Under the pieces are notes generated by a model, which was not told the DNA's origin, made no database searches, and saw nothing but the letters and a program-made list of their open reading frames with translations. Made by a program: the position numbers and the translations under genes. Positions 17,890 to 26,320 of a DNA stretch of 64,000 nucleotides are shown piece by piece. Origin of the DNA: Geobacter sp. SVR (GTDB taxonomy: Bacteria; Desulfobacterota; Desulfuromonadia; Geobacterales; Pseudopelobacteraceae); the NCBI RefSeq assembly GCF_016865365.1, contig NZ_AP024469.1, positions 2,882,501 to 2,946,500 on the forward strand. Reading direction: 5' to 3'. How positions within the stretch are numbered: the stretch's first letter is position 1; each line of letters starts with the position of its first letter.

Positions 17890-17901
17890 CGTCACCGGAG
17901 A

Positions 17902-17916
17902 GTAACACCCCGTTAC
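17902..17916. promoter_or_regulatory. Possible activator-binding palindrome upstream of nrfH
   Basis: GTAAC-acccc-GTTAC, a perfect 5-bp inverted repeat about 75 bases upstream of the -24 box. A further GTAAC lies at 17886-17890. The half-site recurs ahead of the activator gene itself. Confidence 0.45.
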
Positions 17917-17988
17917 CGCAGCCTCCCGCCGGGCTTCCTCCCTGCCCTCATCATTCCGCAAAAACAGCAGCTTATCTCCGCGAGGCTG

Positions 17989-18005
17989 TTGGTACGCATT
18001 CTGCG
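17989..18005 (+). promoter_or_regulatory. Sigma-54 (-24/-12) promoter of nrfHA
   Basis: TTGGTACGCATTCTGC: GG at 17991-17992 and GC at 18003-18004 with exactly ten bases between, as sigma-54 requires. It lies about 45 bases ahead of the nrfH start and directly downstream of a sigma-54 activator gene. Confidence 0.75.
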
Positions 18006-18047
18006 ATAGGCAGTGGCGAAACGTACCACCAGCATCAGGGAGACAGC

Positions 18048-18512
18048 ATGCAACTCTTGTCGAAAAGACGGCCGATGGCGATCATCCTGGCACTGGTCCT
18101 GCTGACCGGCGCCATCACCCTTTTCATGGCCTTCGGCCCTCCCCGGCTTCTGGCCAAATCCGAGGCACCCGAATTCTGCGGCGGCTGCCACGTCATGGGC
18201 GAGCAGTACACCGCCTGGAGCCACGCCGGAGCCCATCGCCGGCTCACGTGCGTCGATTGCCATCTTCCCAACGGCAATCCGCTCGAACACTACGTCTGGA
18301 AGGGAATCGACGGCATGAAGGATGTGGTTTCGTTCCACACCGGCCTGATTCCCGAGCGGATCGAACTGTCGCAGCACGGGAAGCGGGTCCTGCAGGCCAA
18401 TTGCATCCGCTGCCATGGGGCAACCGTGGCGCAGATGGATACGACCCGGCAATGTTGGGGCTGCCACCGGCAACTGCGGCACCGCCTGACCGGCAGCATC
18501 GCTACCCGTTGA
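18048..18512 (+). CDS. nrfH: NrfH, tetrahaem quinol dehydrogenase of nitrite reductase
   Basis: 154 residues from the ATG at 18048, which has CAGGGAGACAGC ahead of it. One N-terminal membrane span (about 11-33, IILALVLLTGAITLFMAF) and four haem sites: CGGCH, CVDCH, CIRCH, CWGCH, the NapC/NrfH plan. It should take electrons from the quinol pool and pass them to NrfA on the outer face of the inner membrane. nrfA follows after 135 bases. Confidence 0.92.
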   Translation: MQLLSKRRPMAIILALVLLTGAITLFMAFGPPRLLAKSEAPEFCGGCHVMGEQYTAWSHAGAHRRLTCVDCHLPNGNPLEHYVWKGIDGMKDVVSFHTGLIPERIELSQHGKRVLQANCIRCHGATVAQMDTTRQCWGCHRQLRHRLTGSIATR

Positions 18513-18647
18513 AACGAAGCGTCGGCCCTGCTGTGCTACACAGTGCGGCCACGGCTCTCTCAGATCCTCTCTAAAGAATGTCGCCGATTCAGATATGCAG
18601 GAACGGATTTCCATCCGATAACCGAAAACAAGGAAAGGGAAAGAATC

Positions 18648-20099
18648 ATGAGGATGAACAGGTACTATCGCTGGACGTTGGCGGCCTTGCTGGCCGTGGC
18701 CGGAGCGGCCGGCTGCGCGCCGAAGAAGGTGGAGCAGGTCGAAACGACGCAGATTGCCGATGGTGAGATCGATCCCAAGGCATGGGGCAAGGCCTTTCCG
18801 GTGGAGTATGAGCTCTGGCGGAAAACCGGCGAACCGACGCCGGCCGGCAAGAGCAGGTATAAGCGGGGCTATGACGAGGGGAAGGAACAGCCGGACAAGC
18901 TGGATGAGTACCCGTTTCTGGCGCTCTTGTACAATGGCTGGGGTTTCGGCGTGGAATACCGGGAGCCGCGGGGGCACCAGTTCATGATAAAGGACCAGCT
19001 CGAAGTCGATCCGGGGCGGGTCAAGGCAGGAGGCTCCTGCCTTACCTGCAAAACTCCCTATGCCCCGATCCTCCAGGGCAAGATGGGCCAGGAATACTTC
19101 TCCAAGCCGTACAAGGAGGTCCTCGACATGATCCCCAAGGAACACCAGACCCTGGGGGTGGCCTGCATCGACTGCCACAGCAACCGCGACATGGCGCTCA
19201 AAATCTCCCGCGGTTTCACCTTGGGCAAGGGGCTGGAAAAACTGGGCATGGATGAGACCAAGCTTACCCAGCAGGATATGCGTTCCCTGGTCTGCGCCCA
19301 GTGCCACGTCACGTACAGCATTCCCAAGGATGCCGGGATGAAGTCCACCGATGTCTTCTTCCCTTGGGAAGGGAGCCAGTGGGGCAAAATCACCATCGAG
19401 AACATCATCAAAAAACTGCGCAGCACGCCGCAGAGCAAGGAGTGGACCCAGAGTGTGACCGGATTCAAGATGGCCTTCATCCGGCACCCGGAATTCGAAC
19501 TGTTCTCCAACAATAGTGTCCACTGGCAGGCGGGCGTTGCCTGCTCCGACTGCCACATGCCCTACACCAAGGTGGGCAGCAAAAAGGCTTCGGACCACCG
19601 CATCATGAGCCCCCTGAAGAACGACCTCAAGGCATGCCAGCAGTGCCATGCCGAAACGCCCGAATGGCTGCGCAACCAGGTCTATGCAATCCAGGACAGG
19701 ACCACGTCGACCTTTATCCGGGCCGGTTACGCCACCGCCACCGTGGCAAAGCTGTTTGAGCTGACCCACAAGGAACAGGCGGCCGGCAAGGTCATCGACA
19801 GAACACTCTATGACCAAGCCAAGGACCACTACGAGGAGGCCTTCTACCGGGTGGTGTTCATCGGCGCCGAAAACTCCACCGGCTTCCACAATCTCACCGA
19901 GGCCCTGCGGGTGCTCGGGGATGCCGCCAGCCATGCCGGCAAGGCCGAGGCTTACCTGCGTCAGGCTTTGGCAGCGGCAGGAGTGACGGTGCCGATGAAG
20001 GTGGATCTCGAGCTTGCCAAGTATCTCAACAACCGCGGTGTCAAGAAGCTCATGTTCAAACCGGAGCATGAGATCAAGGACCCGCTAGCCGGCAAGTAG
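18648..20099 (+). CDS. nrfA: NrfA, ammonia-forming cytochrome c nitrite reductase
   Basis: 483 residues from the ATG at 18648 (AAGGAAAGGGA upstream). Signal with a lipobox-like AGAAGC, so it may be lipid-anchored. Five haem sites: the catalytic CLTCK with lysine ligand, then CIDCH, CAQCH, CSDCH and CQQCH. It reduces nitrite to ammonium with six electrons. Two positions that bind calcium in the classical enzyme are changed: CHVTY in place of CHVEY, and IRHPE in place of KxQHPE. The Arg matches the calcium-independent class described for Geobacter lovleyi NrfA (from memory). Confidence 0.93.
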   Translation: MRMNRYYRWTLAALLAVAGAAGCAPKKVEQVETTQIADGEIDPKAWGKAFPVEYELWRKTGEPTPAGKSRYKRGYDEGKEQPDKLDEYPFLALLYNGWGFGVEYREPRGHQFMIKDQLEVDPGRVKAGGSCLTCKTPYAPILQGKMGQEYFSKPYKEVLDMIPKEHQTLGVACIDCHSNRDMALKISRGFTLGKGLEKLGMDETKLTQQDMRSLVCAQCHVTYSIPKDAGMKSTDVFFPWEGSQWGKITIENIIKKLRSTPQSKEWTQSVTGFKMAFIRHPEFELFSNNSVHWQAGVACSDCHMPYTKVGSKKASDHRIMSPLKNDLKACQQCHAETPEWLRNQVYAIQDRTTSTFIRAGYATATVAKLFELTHKEQAAGKVIDRTLYDQAKDHYEEAFYRVVFIGAENSTGFHNLTEALRVLGDAASHAGKAEAYLRQALAAAGVTVPMKVDLELAKYLNNRGVKKLMFKPEHEIKDPLAGK

Positions 20100-20127
20100 C
20101 CGGGCAGAATTCATTCTCCCACACCTC

Positions 20128-20256
20128 AAATGCAATGGAACGCGGATCAAATCTGATCGAACGGATTAGCGCGGATCAGATTTCAAAATATGCATCAATA
20201 TGTGTCAATACGAATCAATCGATGTCAATACAGGTCATCCGCGTTCCATTGCATTT
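20128..20256. repeat. Long imperfect palindrome between nrfA and the polyferredoxin gene
   Basis: A perfect 20-bp inverted repeat (20128-20147 and 20237-20256; core GCAATGGAACGCGGAT) encloses a second perfect 10-bp one, AAATCTGATC (20149-20158) and GATCAGATTT (20174-20183), and a run of CAAT motifs spaced 8-10 bases. It looks like a non-coding mobile or REP-like intergenic unit, and could also form an RNA stem between the two genes. Confidence 0.7.
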
Positions 20257-20288
20257 CGCGGTTTACTATTCAATTCAGGATCAACGTT

Positions 20289-21296
20289 ATGAAGAGAGCG
20301 AGTCGTTCCAACCAGTTTGTCGTTGCGCGCCTGATCGTTCAATGGGGTTTTCTGGCCGGGGTGATCGTCATCGGCGTCCGTTTCGGCAGGTTTGTCCGCC
20401 ACTTCGAAAGCAGCGGTGCTGCCCCGTTTGTTGCCCGGTCGCCGGGGGTGGAAGGGTTTCTTCCCATCGGTGCCCTGGCCAGCCTGAAGCACTGGCTGGT
20501 TTCCGGAGAGATCAACCCGGTCCACCCGGCCGCGCTGATGATTTTCCTGACGATTGTGGTCATGAGCCTGCTGACCAAGAAGTCGTTCTGCTCCTGGCTC
20601 TGCCCGGTGGGCACGCTTTCCGAGGGCGCCTGGAAACTGGGCATACGGCTCTGCGGCCGTAACTTTCGCGTGTGGAAGTGGCTCGATATCCCCTTGCGGG
20701 GGCTCAAGTATCTGATGCTGATCTTTTTCGTGAAGATCATCCTGATCGATATGGCGCCGCCCGCTTTGGCGGAGTTCCTGGCAGCTCCTTACTGGGCGGT
20801 CAGCGACGTCAAGATGCTGCGTTTCTTCAGCCACCCCTCGCCCACCAGCGTGGCCGTGCTCACCCTGCTGGGCTGCTTTTCCCTGCTCTACAGGAATGCC
20901 TGGTGCCGCTATCTCTGCCCCTACGGCGCCCTGCTGGGGATCGTGAGCGTGCTGAGCCCCTTCACGATCCGGCGCGACACTGCCGGTTGTACCGGCTGCC
21001 GCCGCTGTTCCGTCGCCTGCCCGGCAAGCCTTCCGGTCCACTCCCGCACAACCATCCGTTCCCCAGAGTGCACCGGTTGTCTCACCTGCGTGTCCAACTG
21101 TCCTGAAAGCGGCGTCCTGCGGATGGATCTGCCTTTCCGGCGGCCCTCGGCCCCGGCCTGGCTCTTTCCCTGTCTGGTGGTGGCCCTGTTTGCAGCCGGC
21201 ATCGGCTGCGCAATGCTCTCCGGGCATTGGGAGAGCGTGCTGAGCTATGACGACTACCGGCGGCTAATCCCCATGGTCCCGTACCTGAGCCACTGA
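20289..21296 (+). CDS. NapH-like membrane polyferredoxin
   Basis: 335 residues from the ATG at 20289. Membrane spans carry the two CxxxCP motifs of the NapH/CcoG/NosR group, CSWLCPVG and CRYLCPYG, followed by two [4Fe-4S] motifs, CTGCRRCSVACP and CTGCLTCVSNCP, and a last span near the C-terminus. Such proteins move electrons between quinol and redox partners. Its place behind nrfHA suggests a second electron input or a redox-sensing role for nitrite reduction (inference). Confidence 0.82.
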   Translation: MKRASRSNQFVVARLIVQWGFLAGVIVIGVRFGRFVRHFESSGAAPFVARSPGVEGFLPIGALASLKHWLVSGEINPVHPAALMIFLTIVVMSLLTKKSFCSWLCPVGTLSEGAWKLGIRLCGRNFRVWKWLDIPLRGLKYLMLIFFVKIILIDMAPPALAEFLAAPYWAVSDVKMLRFFSHPSPTSVAVLTLLGCFSLLYRNAWCRYLCPYGALLGIVSVLSPFTIRRDTAGCTGCRRCSVACPASLPVHSRTTIRSPECTGCLTCVSNCPESGVLRMDLPFRRPSAPAWLFPCLVVALFAAGIGCAMLSGHWESVLSYDDYRRLIPMVPYLSH

Positions 21297-21360
21297 CATC
21301 AGGTGCAGGTGAACGTGGCTTGTTCATTGAATTAACACGTGTATGCAGGAGGAAAATCGA

Positions 21361-21885
21361 GTGCGCAGAAGGGTTAGACGTTTACCGGGAAAGATGAGGG
21401 GACGGCTCAGGGGACACCATGCTCCCCTGTCGCTCAAATACGCCCTGTGGGGTTTGATCAGCGGAACGGCATCGATCCTGGCCATTCTAACCGTAACGCA
21501 CATGGCCGGCCATCCGCTCCTGATCGGTTCCTTCGGGGCATCGGCCGTGCTTCTGTTCGGCGCGGCGGAATCGCCGCTGGCGCAACCGCGCAACCTGCTG
21601 GGGGGACATCTGGTTTCCGCCCTGGTGGCCGTGGCCGTTGTCGCGCTGGGCGCCACCGGGATGCTGGCCATTTCCCTGGCAGTCGGCCTTTCCATCTTCC
21701 TGATGTACCTGACCCGCACCGTCCATCCCCCCGGCGGGGCAACCGCCCTGATCGGGGTACAGGGGCACGCCGGTCTCTTTTTCATTCTCATCCCGGTCCT
21801 GGCAGGAGTGCTGATTCTCCTGGCAACCGCGCTTCTGACCAATAATATCGTCCATCACCGGCAGTATCCCCGGCACTGGCTATGA
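21361..21885 (+). CDS. HPP-family membrane protein, possible nitrite transporter
   Basis: About 174 residues from the GTG at 21361, which has GGAGG eight bases upstream; an ATG at 21343 is in frame but lacks such a site. Several membrane spans and the name-giving motif in RTVHPPGGATALIG. HPP-family proteins of plant plastids and cyanobacteria have been reported to carry nitrite (recalled), which would fit a gene directly behind nrfHA and a polyferredoxin. Confidence 0.8.
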   Translation: MRRRVRRLPGKMRGRLRGHHAPLSLKYALWGLISGTASILAILTVTHMAGHPLLIGSFGASAVLLFGAAESPLAQPRNLLGGHLVSALVAVAVVALGATGMLAISLAVGLSIFLMYLTRTVHPPGGATALIGVQGHAGLFFILIPVLAGVLILLATALLTNNIVHHRQYPRHWL

Positions 21886-22047
21886 TCCGGAACAAATGCG
21901 GGCTCCGGCTCCATGAGGCAGTGCGACGCTCCTTCCGGGTGGAAGCTTGAACATCTCCGCTGCAAGAGCTATGATTGACGGTGTCGGGCATCTTTCCCGG
22001 CACAGGCCCCGGATTGGAAAGCGCCCGAAAACGGAGACGACACTGAC

Positions 22048-22467
22048 ATGAGGCCGACCAAATCGAATTCCCTGTTTACCAGATTTGCGAAATGGACCGC
22101 CAGGATGGCCGGCAGGCCGATCTCGTTCAACCTGGCTGTGGCACTGATCGCGGGATGGGCGATCACCGGACCCTTGTTCGGATTCAGCGATACCTGGCAA
22201 CTGGTGATCAACACCGGCACCACCATCGTCACCTTTCTGATGGTATTCCTGATCCAGAACACCCAAAACCGAGATTCCGAAGCCATCCAGGTCAAGCTGG
22301 ACGAACTGATCCGCGCCAACAGCGACACCCATAATGCGCTGCTCGATCTGGAGGAACTGGAAGAAGAGGAACTGGACCGCATACGCCTGAAGTACGAGAA
22401 ACTTGCCGAAAAGGCACGGGCGGAGCTCAGGAGAGGCAACAGCGACAAGGGAAAGCCGGAAGCATGA
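22048..22467 (+). CDS. Low-affinity iron permease family protein
   Basis: 139 residues, ACGGAG upstream of the ATG. It matches the Iron_permease family: RFAKWTARMAGRPISFNLAVALIAGWAI, a second span TGTTIVTFLMVFLIQNTQNRD, then a soluble helix with many acids (LDLEELEEEELDRIR). The family name comes from yeast Fet4; the bacterial function is not settled. It stands between HPP and NRDE genes on the same strand. Confidence 0.8.
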   Translation: MRPTKSNSLFTRFAKWTARMAGRPISFNLAVALIAGWAITGPLFGFSDTWQLVINTGTTIVTFLMVFLIQNTQNRDSEAIQVKLDELIRANSDTHNALLDLEELEEEELDRIRLKYEKLAEKARAELRRGNSDKGKPEA

Positions 22468-22492
22468 GCCGACAGGGCCCCACGGAATTACG

Positions 22493-23263
22493 ATGTGTCT
22501 GATAGTCTTTGCCAATGACTGCCATTCCGCCTACCGCCTGATCCTGGGCGCCAATCGGGACGAATACCGGAACCGGCCGGCCGAAGCCGCCTCGTTCTGG
22601 AGCGATGCTCCGCACCTGCTGGCAGGCCGCGACCTGCAGGCCGGCGGTACGTGGCTGGGAATGACGACCGGCGGAAAACTGGCGGCTGTCACCAACTACC
22701 GCGATCCCCGCCAGCAGATCACCCATCCCCGCTCCCGGGGGGGACTGGTGGCGGATTACCTGCTGGACCGTGCAATGACGCCCCGGGACCTGACCACGAC
22801 CCTCAGCCGGGACGGCGACCGCTACGACGGCTTCAACCTGCTGTACGGCACCTGCGATGAGCTGCATTACTTCACCAACCGCGGCGGCTCGTCCGGTCCC
22901 GTCCGGCCGGGCATACACGCCCTCTCCAATCACCTGCTCGATACCCGCTGGCCCAAGGTGGCCGCAGCCAGGGAACGCCTGGAGCACTTGCTGCAGCGGG
23001 ACACGGTGGATCCGGAGGAGATGTTTTCGATGCTCTCGGATCCCACCCCCTTTGCCGATGCGCAGTTACCCGATACCGGCATCGGACTGGAGCGGGAGCG
23101 CCTGCTGTCCCCCCTCTTCATCAACGGCACAGACTACGGAACCCGCTGCACGACGCTCCTGCTGGTCGACCGGGACGGTCACGCGCAGTTCCTGGAACGT
23201 GTCTTCTCCCCTTCCGGCCAGGCTGCGTCGACACAGCGTTTCAGCTTCCGGATCCGGCCATAG
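22493..23263 (+). CDS. NRDE-family (TANGO2-like) protein
   Basis: 256 residues from the ATG at 22493, beginning directly with MCLIVFA as in other members (the Cys after Met is conserved). The family motif GANRDEYRNRPA and GGTWLGMTTGGKLAAVTNYRDP are clear, with GIHALSNHLLDTRWPKV and a TCTTLLLVD-type end (TRCTTLLLVDRDG). The enzymatic role is unknown; eukaryotic homologues are linked to membrane/haem traffic. It starts 25 bases after the preceding gene. Confidence 0.85.
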   Translation: MCLIVFANDCHSAYRLILGANRDEYRNRPAEAASFWSDAPHLLAGRDLQAGGTWLGMTTGGKLAAVTNYRDPRQQITHPRSRGGLVADYLLDRAMTPRDLTTTLSRDGDRYDGFNLLYGTCDELHYFTNRGGSSGPVRPGIHALSNHLLDTRWPKVAAARERLEHLLQRDTVDPEEMFSMLSDPTPFADAQLPDTGIGLERERLLSPLFINGTDYGTRCTTLLLVDRDGHAQFLERVFSPSGQAASTQRFSFRIRP

Positions 23264-23333
23264 CCCCGCCCTTCCGAAAACCATACATTTGAACTTCGCT
23301 CCGGACAAACTTCAAAAAATCCCAATAAAAGAG

Positions 23334-23361
23334 ATGACAAGCCGTAACTTTGTGTTATAAT
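23334..23361 (+). promoter_or_regulatory. Sigma-70 promoter of the HD-GYP gene
   Basis: ATGACA (23334-23339), 16-base spacer, perfect TATAAT (23356-23361). The leader that follows (about 95 bases) contains a GC-rich hairpin CCCTCCC-tgc-GGGAGGG at 23381-23397. Confidence 0.65.
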
Positions 23362-23462
23362 TGCCTCCTTTTTTTCCGCCCCCTCCCTGCGGGAGGGTTC
23401 CGCGTTTTTACCGGTGCGCCGCGATAGCGGCACAGGCACCATCACTCGATCAAGGATAAGAG

Positions 23463-24521
23463 ATGAGCGACTGTTTCTGGCGGCCGATCAGCGTTGACTG
23501 TGTGGATCCGGTCTGTTTTCCCGACGTGGCTGTGTACCTCAAGCGGGGAGGCAACTATGTGCTCTACAAGGACAAGGAAAGGGGTTTCACCCAAGACGAC
23601 CTGCGTCGCCTGGAGACCACCTTCACTGAATTTCTCTATGTCAGGAGCAGCGACATGGAGGAGATCAACAGCTACATGGAGAAAAACCTGGCCGACATAC
23701 TCGCCAGCACGAATGTGAGCGGCGCTGCCAAGGGCAGGATTCTCTACCAGACCTCCGTCAACCATGTCATCAATCTCTTCGAATCCCCGGAAATGGCCGC
23801 CAATCTCGAGCGCTGCCGCAAACTGATCCGCCACATGATCGAATATGTGGCTAACGAGCCCCATGCGCTGGAGCCGCTGCAGTCCATCGCTGCCCACAAC
23901 TTTTACATCTTCGCCCACAGCGTGCAGGTGGCTGCCCTGAACCTGCTTGTCCACGAAAAACTGTTCCAGATAAGTCCCGACGAAATGACCGACGTGGGAA
24001 TCGGCTCGCTTCTGCACGACTTCGGCATGATTTTCATATCCGATCAGATCCTCGAAAAGCCCGATGCCCTGTCCGAAGTCGAGTACTACAAGGTAAAGGA
24101 GCACGCGCAGAAAGGCTACGAGTACCTGAAGCAGACCGGTCTCTTCAGCGACGTGGCCCTCACCATCGTCCGCCATCACCACGAACGCCATGACGGCAAC
24201 GGCTACCCCACCGGAATAAAGGGAAGCGTCATTCCCCGCAGCGCCCAGCTTTCTGCCATCTGCGACGTTTACAGCGCCCTGACCACGGATCGGCCGTTCC
24301 GCAAAGCCTCCACGTCCGGCGAGGCGCTCAGGATAATGCGAGAAGAAGCCAAGTCAGGATTTTTCAACTACGAGCTTTTTGATAAATTCGAAGACCTCAT
24401 CGTTACCTTGAAAGGCGTATCGAACCAGGAACGCGACCAGCTTCTGGCGTCAAGACCCACTTCCGGCCGCGTGGAAATCATTCTCAGAAGCCCGGATGTG
24501 CGCTACCTGATCCCCTCCTGA
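23463..24521 (+). CDS. HD-GYP domain protein (cyclic-di-GMP phosphodiesterase family)
   Basis: 352 residues. The N-terminal 120 residues resemble the regulatory part of HD-GYP proteins (VAVYLKRGGNYVLYKDKERG). The catalytic part has SVQVAALN preceded by the His of FAHS, LLHDFGMIFI, KEHAQKGYEYL, HHHERHDGNGYP and DVYSALTTDRPFRKA. The HDxGK lysine is Met here (HDFGM), so activity may be altered; the metal His/Asp residues are kept. It would hydrolyse or sense cyclic-di-GMP. Confidence 0.85.
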   Translation: MSDCFWRPISVDCVDPVCFPDVAVYLKRGGNYVLYKDKERGFTQDDLRRLETTFTEFLYVRSSDMEEINSYMEKNLADILASTNVSGAAKGRILYQTSVNHVINLFESPEMAANLERCRKLIRHMIEYVANEPHALEPLQSIAAHNFYIFAHSVQVAALNLLVHEKLFQISPDEMTDVGIGSLLHDFGMIFISDQILEKPDALSEVEYYKVKEHAQKGYEYLKQTGLFSDVALTIVRHHHERHDGNGYPTGIKGSVIPRSAQLSAICDVYSALTTDRPFRKASTSGEALRIMREEAKSGFFNYELFDKFEDLIVTLKGVSNQERDQLLASRPTSGRVEIILRSPDVRYLIPS

Positions 24522-24724
24522 ATCCTGCTGCGGCTCCCCCTGGCCGGGAACCGCGGCAGGCCGCATTGCCGGCACCCCGCTCTCCCCCCGTTCCACCGAA
24601 TACCCCCATCGTCTTCTTCCCCATTTGACCCATCCCGTATATCTGGAACAATATCTAGGTAGTTCCGTCCGGAAACTCCGGATGGGAAACAAGCGTTTTC
24701 CAGTCCGCCCCGACGGGAGAATTC

Positions 24725-26284
24725 ATGCTCAAAAGCCCGTTGCTGCTCGTCTGCCTGGCCATCGGCTGCGGTGCCCTGCTCGGCAGCGTCTCGATCAGAA
24801 AGATATCGCTGGGGGTTGCCGGAGTGCTCTTTGCCGGCATCCTGTGGGGCTACGTCGCGCCGGGGGTCAGCCCGCCGGATGTGCTGGCCACCTTTGGCCT
24901 AGCCCTTTTCGTGTATGCCATCGGCCTCTCTTCCAGCGATTTACTGTTCGACATCTGGTCCCATGGCGGCTGGCGTTTCCTGCTGATACCGCCGGTTGCC
25001 GTGGGGATCGCCTTCGCTGTTCTCCTGCTGGCCTCGCGTATGCTCGATATGCCTTCCAGCACCGCATCGGGCATCTTTGCCGGGGCTCTGACCAACACCC
25101 CCTCCCTGGCCGCCGCTACCACCGTCCTCGGAAAACGGGGAGCCGAAGCGACCTTGGCGTATGCCACCACCTATCCGCTGGGGGTCCTGATCCCGATCCT
25201 GATGCTGGCATGGCCATTCAGACACGAAACGCCCCTTTCAGGAGACAAACTGGCAAGCGCAGCCATCGCGGTGGGCACTGTCCGGGAGCCGGGCGAGGCA
25301 ATCGACGGCCTGCTGGAACGTCACTCGCTGACGGTGCGCTTCGGCCGCTGCGTTCGGGAAGGAGAACATTTCGCCCTGTCAGGCTATTCGGTCATCAAAA
25401 ACGGAGACATCGTAACCGTGGTCGGATTGGCGGATGACGTGCGCCGGGCCGTCGAAGCGCTCGGCTCGGAGCATCGCGGCGACCTCCGGAGCGACAGGAG
25501 CCAGCTCGATTACCGGCGCATTTTCGCCTCCAGCCCGGCCGTATGCGGCAAAACCCTGGATGAGATCGGGATATTCCGCAACTTTGAAGGCATCGTAACG
25601 AGAATCAGACGCGGCGACCGCGATTTCATTCCGACGGCGAGAACCACCATCCTGCCGGGGGACCGCCTGCGGGTGGTGGCGCCGCGCGAGAGGCTTTCGG
25701 AGATCACGGAATATGTCGGGGACTCCTATCAGGAGGCGAGCGAATTCAACATCCTGACCTTCGGCCTCGGCCTTGCCATGGGCATCGGCCTGGGAACCGT
25801 GGACATCAGCCTTCCGATGGGGTTGGGGATGTTCGAGATCGGTCCGGTGGCAGGTTGCCTGATAGTGGGGCTGATCCTGGGGGCACTGGGCCGGACCGGT
25901 CCGCTGACCTGGCACATGCCGTACGGCACCTCGATTTCATTGCGCCAGTTGGGCCTGGTCCTCTTTCTGGCATGCTCCGGCATCAAGGCGGGCAGCCAGT
26001 TGCACACGGCACCCGTCGACCTCTCCACCCTGCTCGTGGGCGCCGGCATCACGACGGTGGCCTGCCTGGCAACGGTCGCCATGGGCCTGGCAATAGCCGG
26101 CACATCCTGGCCGTTCATCGGCGGCATTCTGGCGGGAATTCAGACGCAGACGGCGGTGCTCGGCTTTGCCGTTGAACACTGCGGCAACGAACGGGTCGAG
26201 GCAGGCTATGCCGAGGCATATACGCTCAGCATGCTGCTGAAGATACTGCTGGTCCAGATCCTGCTGCTGGTCATGAAATCCTGA
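24725..26284 (+). CDS. AspT/YidE-type transporter with TrkA_C domains
   Basis: 519 residues, GGGAGAATTC ahead of the ATG. Two membrane halves of the aspartate:alanine exchanger type (first half with FAGALTNTPSLAAATTVLG, second with GGILAGIQTQTAVLGF) enclose two soluble RCK_C/TrkA_C domains at about 195-345 (FALSGYSVIKNGDIVTVVG; FIPTARTTILPGDRLRVVAP). Characterised members exchange aspartate, alanine or succinate; the substrate here is unknown. The second-half sequence TQTAV differs from the first-half TNTPS. Confidence 0.85.
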   Translation: MLKSPLLLVCLAIGCGALLGSVSIRKISLGVAGVLFAGILWGYVAPGVSPPDVLATFGLALFVYAIGLSSSDLLFDIWSHGGWRFLLIPPVAVGIAFAVLLLASRMLDMPSSTASGIFAGALTNTPSLAAATTVLGKRGAEATLAYATTYPLGVLIPILMLAWPFRHETPLSGDKLASAAIAVGTVREPGEAIDGLLERHSLTVRFGRCVREGEHFALSGYSVIKNGDIVTVVGLADDVRRAVEALGSEHRGDLRSDRSQLDYRRIFASSPAVCGKTLDEIGIFRNFEGIVTRIRRGDRDFIPTARTTILPGDRLRVVAPRERLSEITEYVGDSYQEASEFNILTFGLGLAMGIGLGTVDISLPMGLGMFEIGPVAGCLIVGLILGALGRTGPLTWHMPYGTSISLRQLGLVLFLACSGIKAGSQLHTAPVDLSTLLVGAGITTVACLATVAMGLAIAGTSWPFIGGILAGIQTQTAVLGFAVEHCGNERVEAGYAEAYTLSMLLKILLVQILLLVMKS

Positions 26285-26320
26285 CGCAGCGGCGACCGCG
26301 GCCTTGCCGGAGCTTTTCAC

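Noticed and set aside
17913-20069. 718-codon open frame antisense to nrfH/nrfA
   Set aside because: Shadow of GC-rich coding on the plus strand; NrfA motifs are beyond doubt on the other strand.
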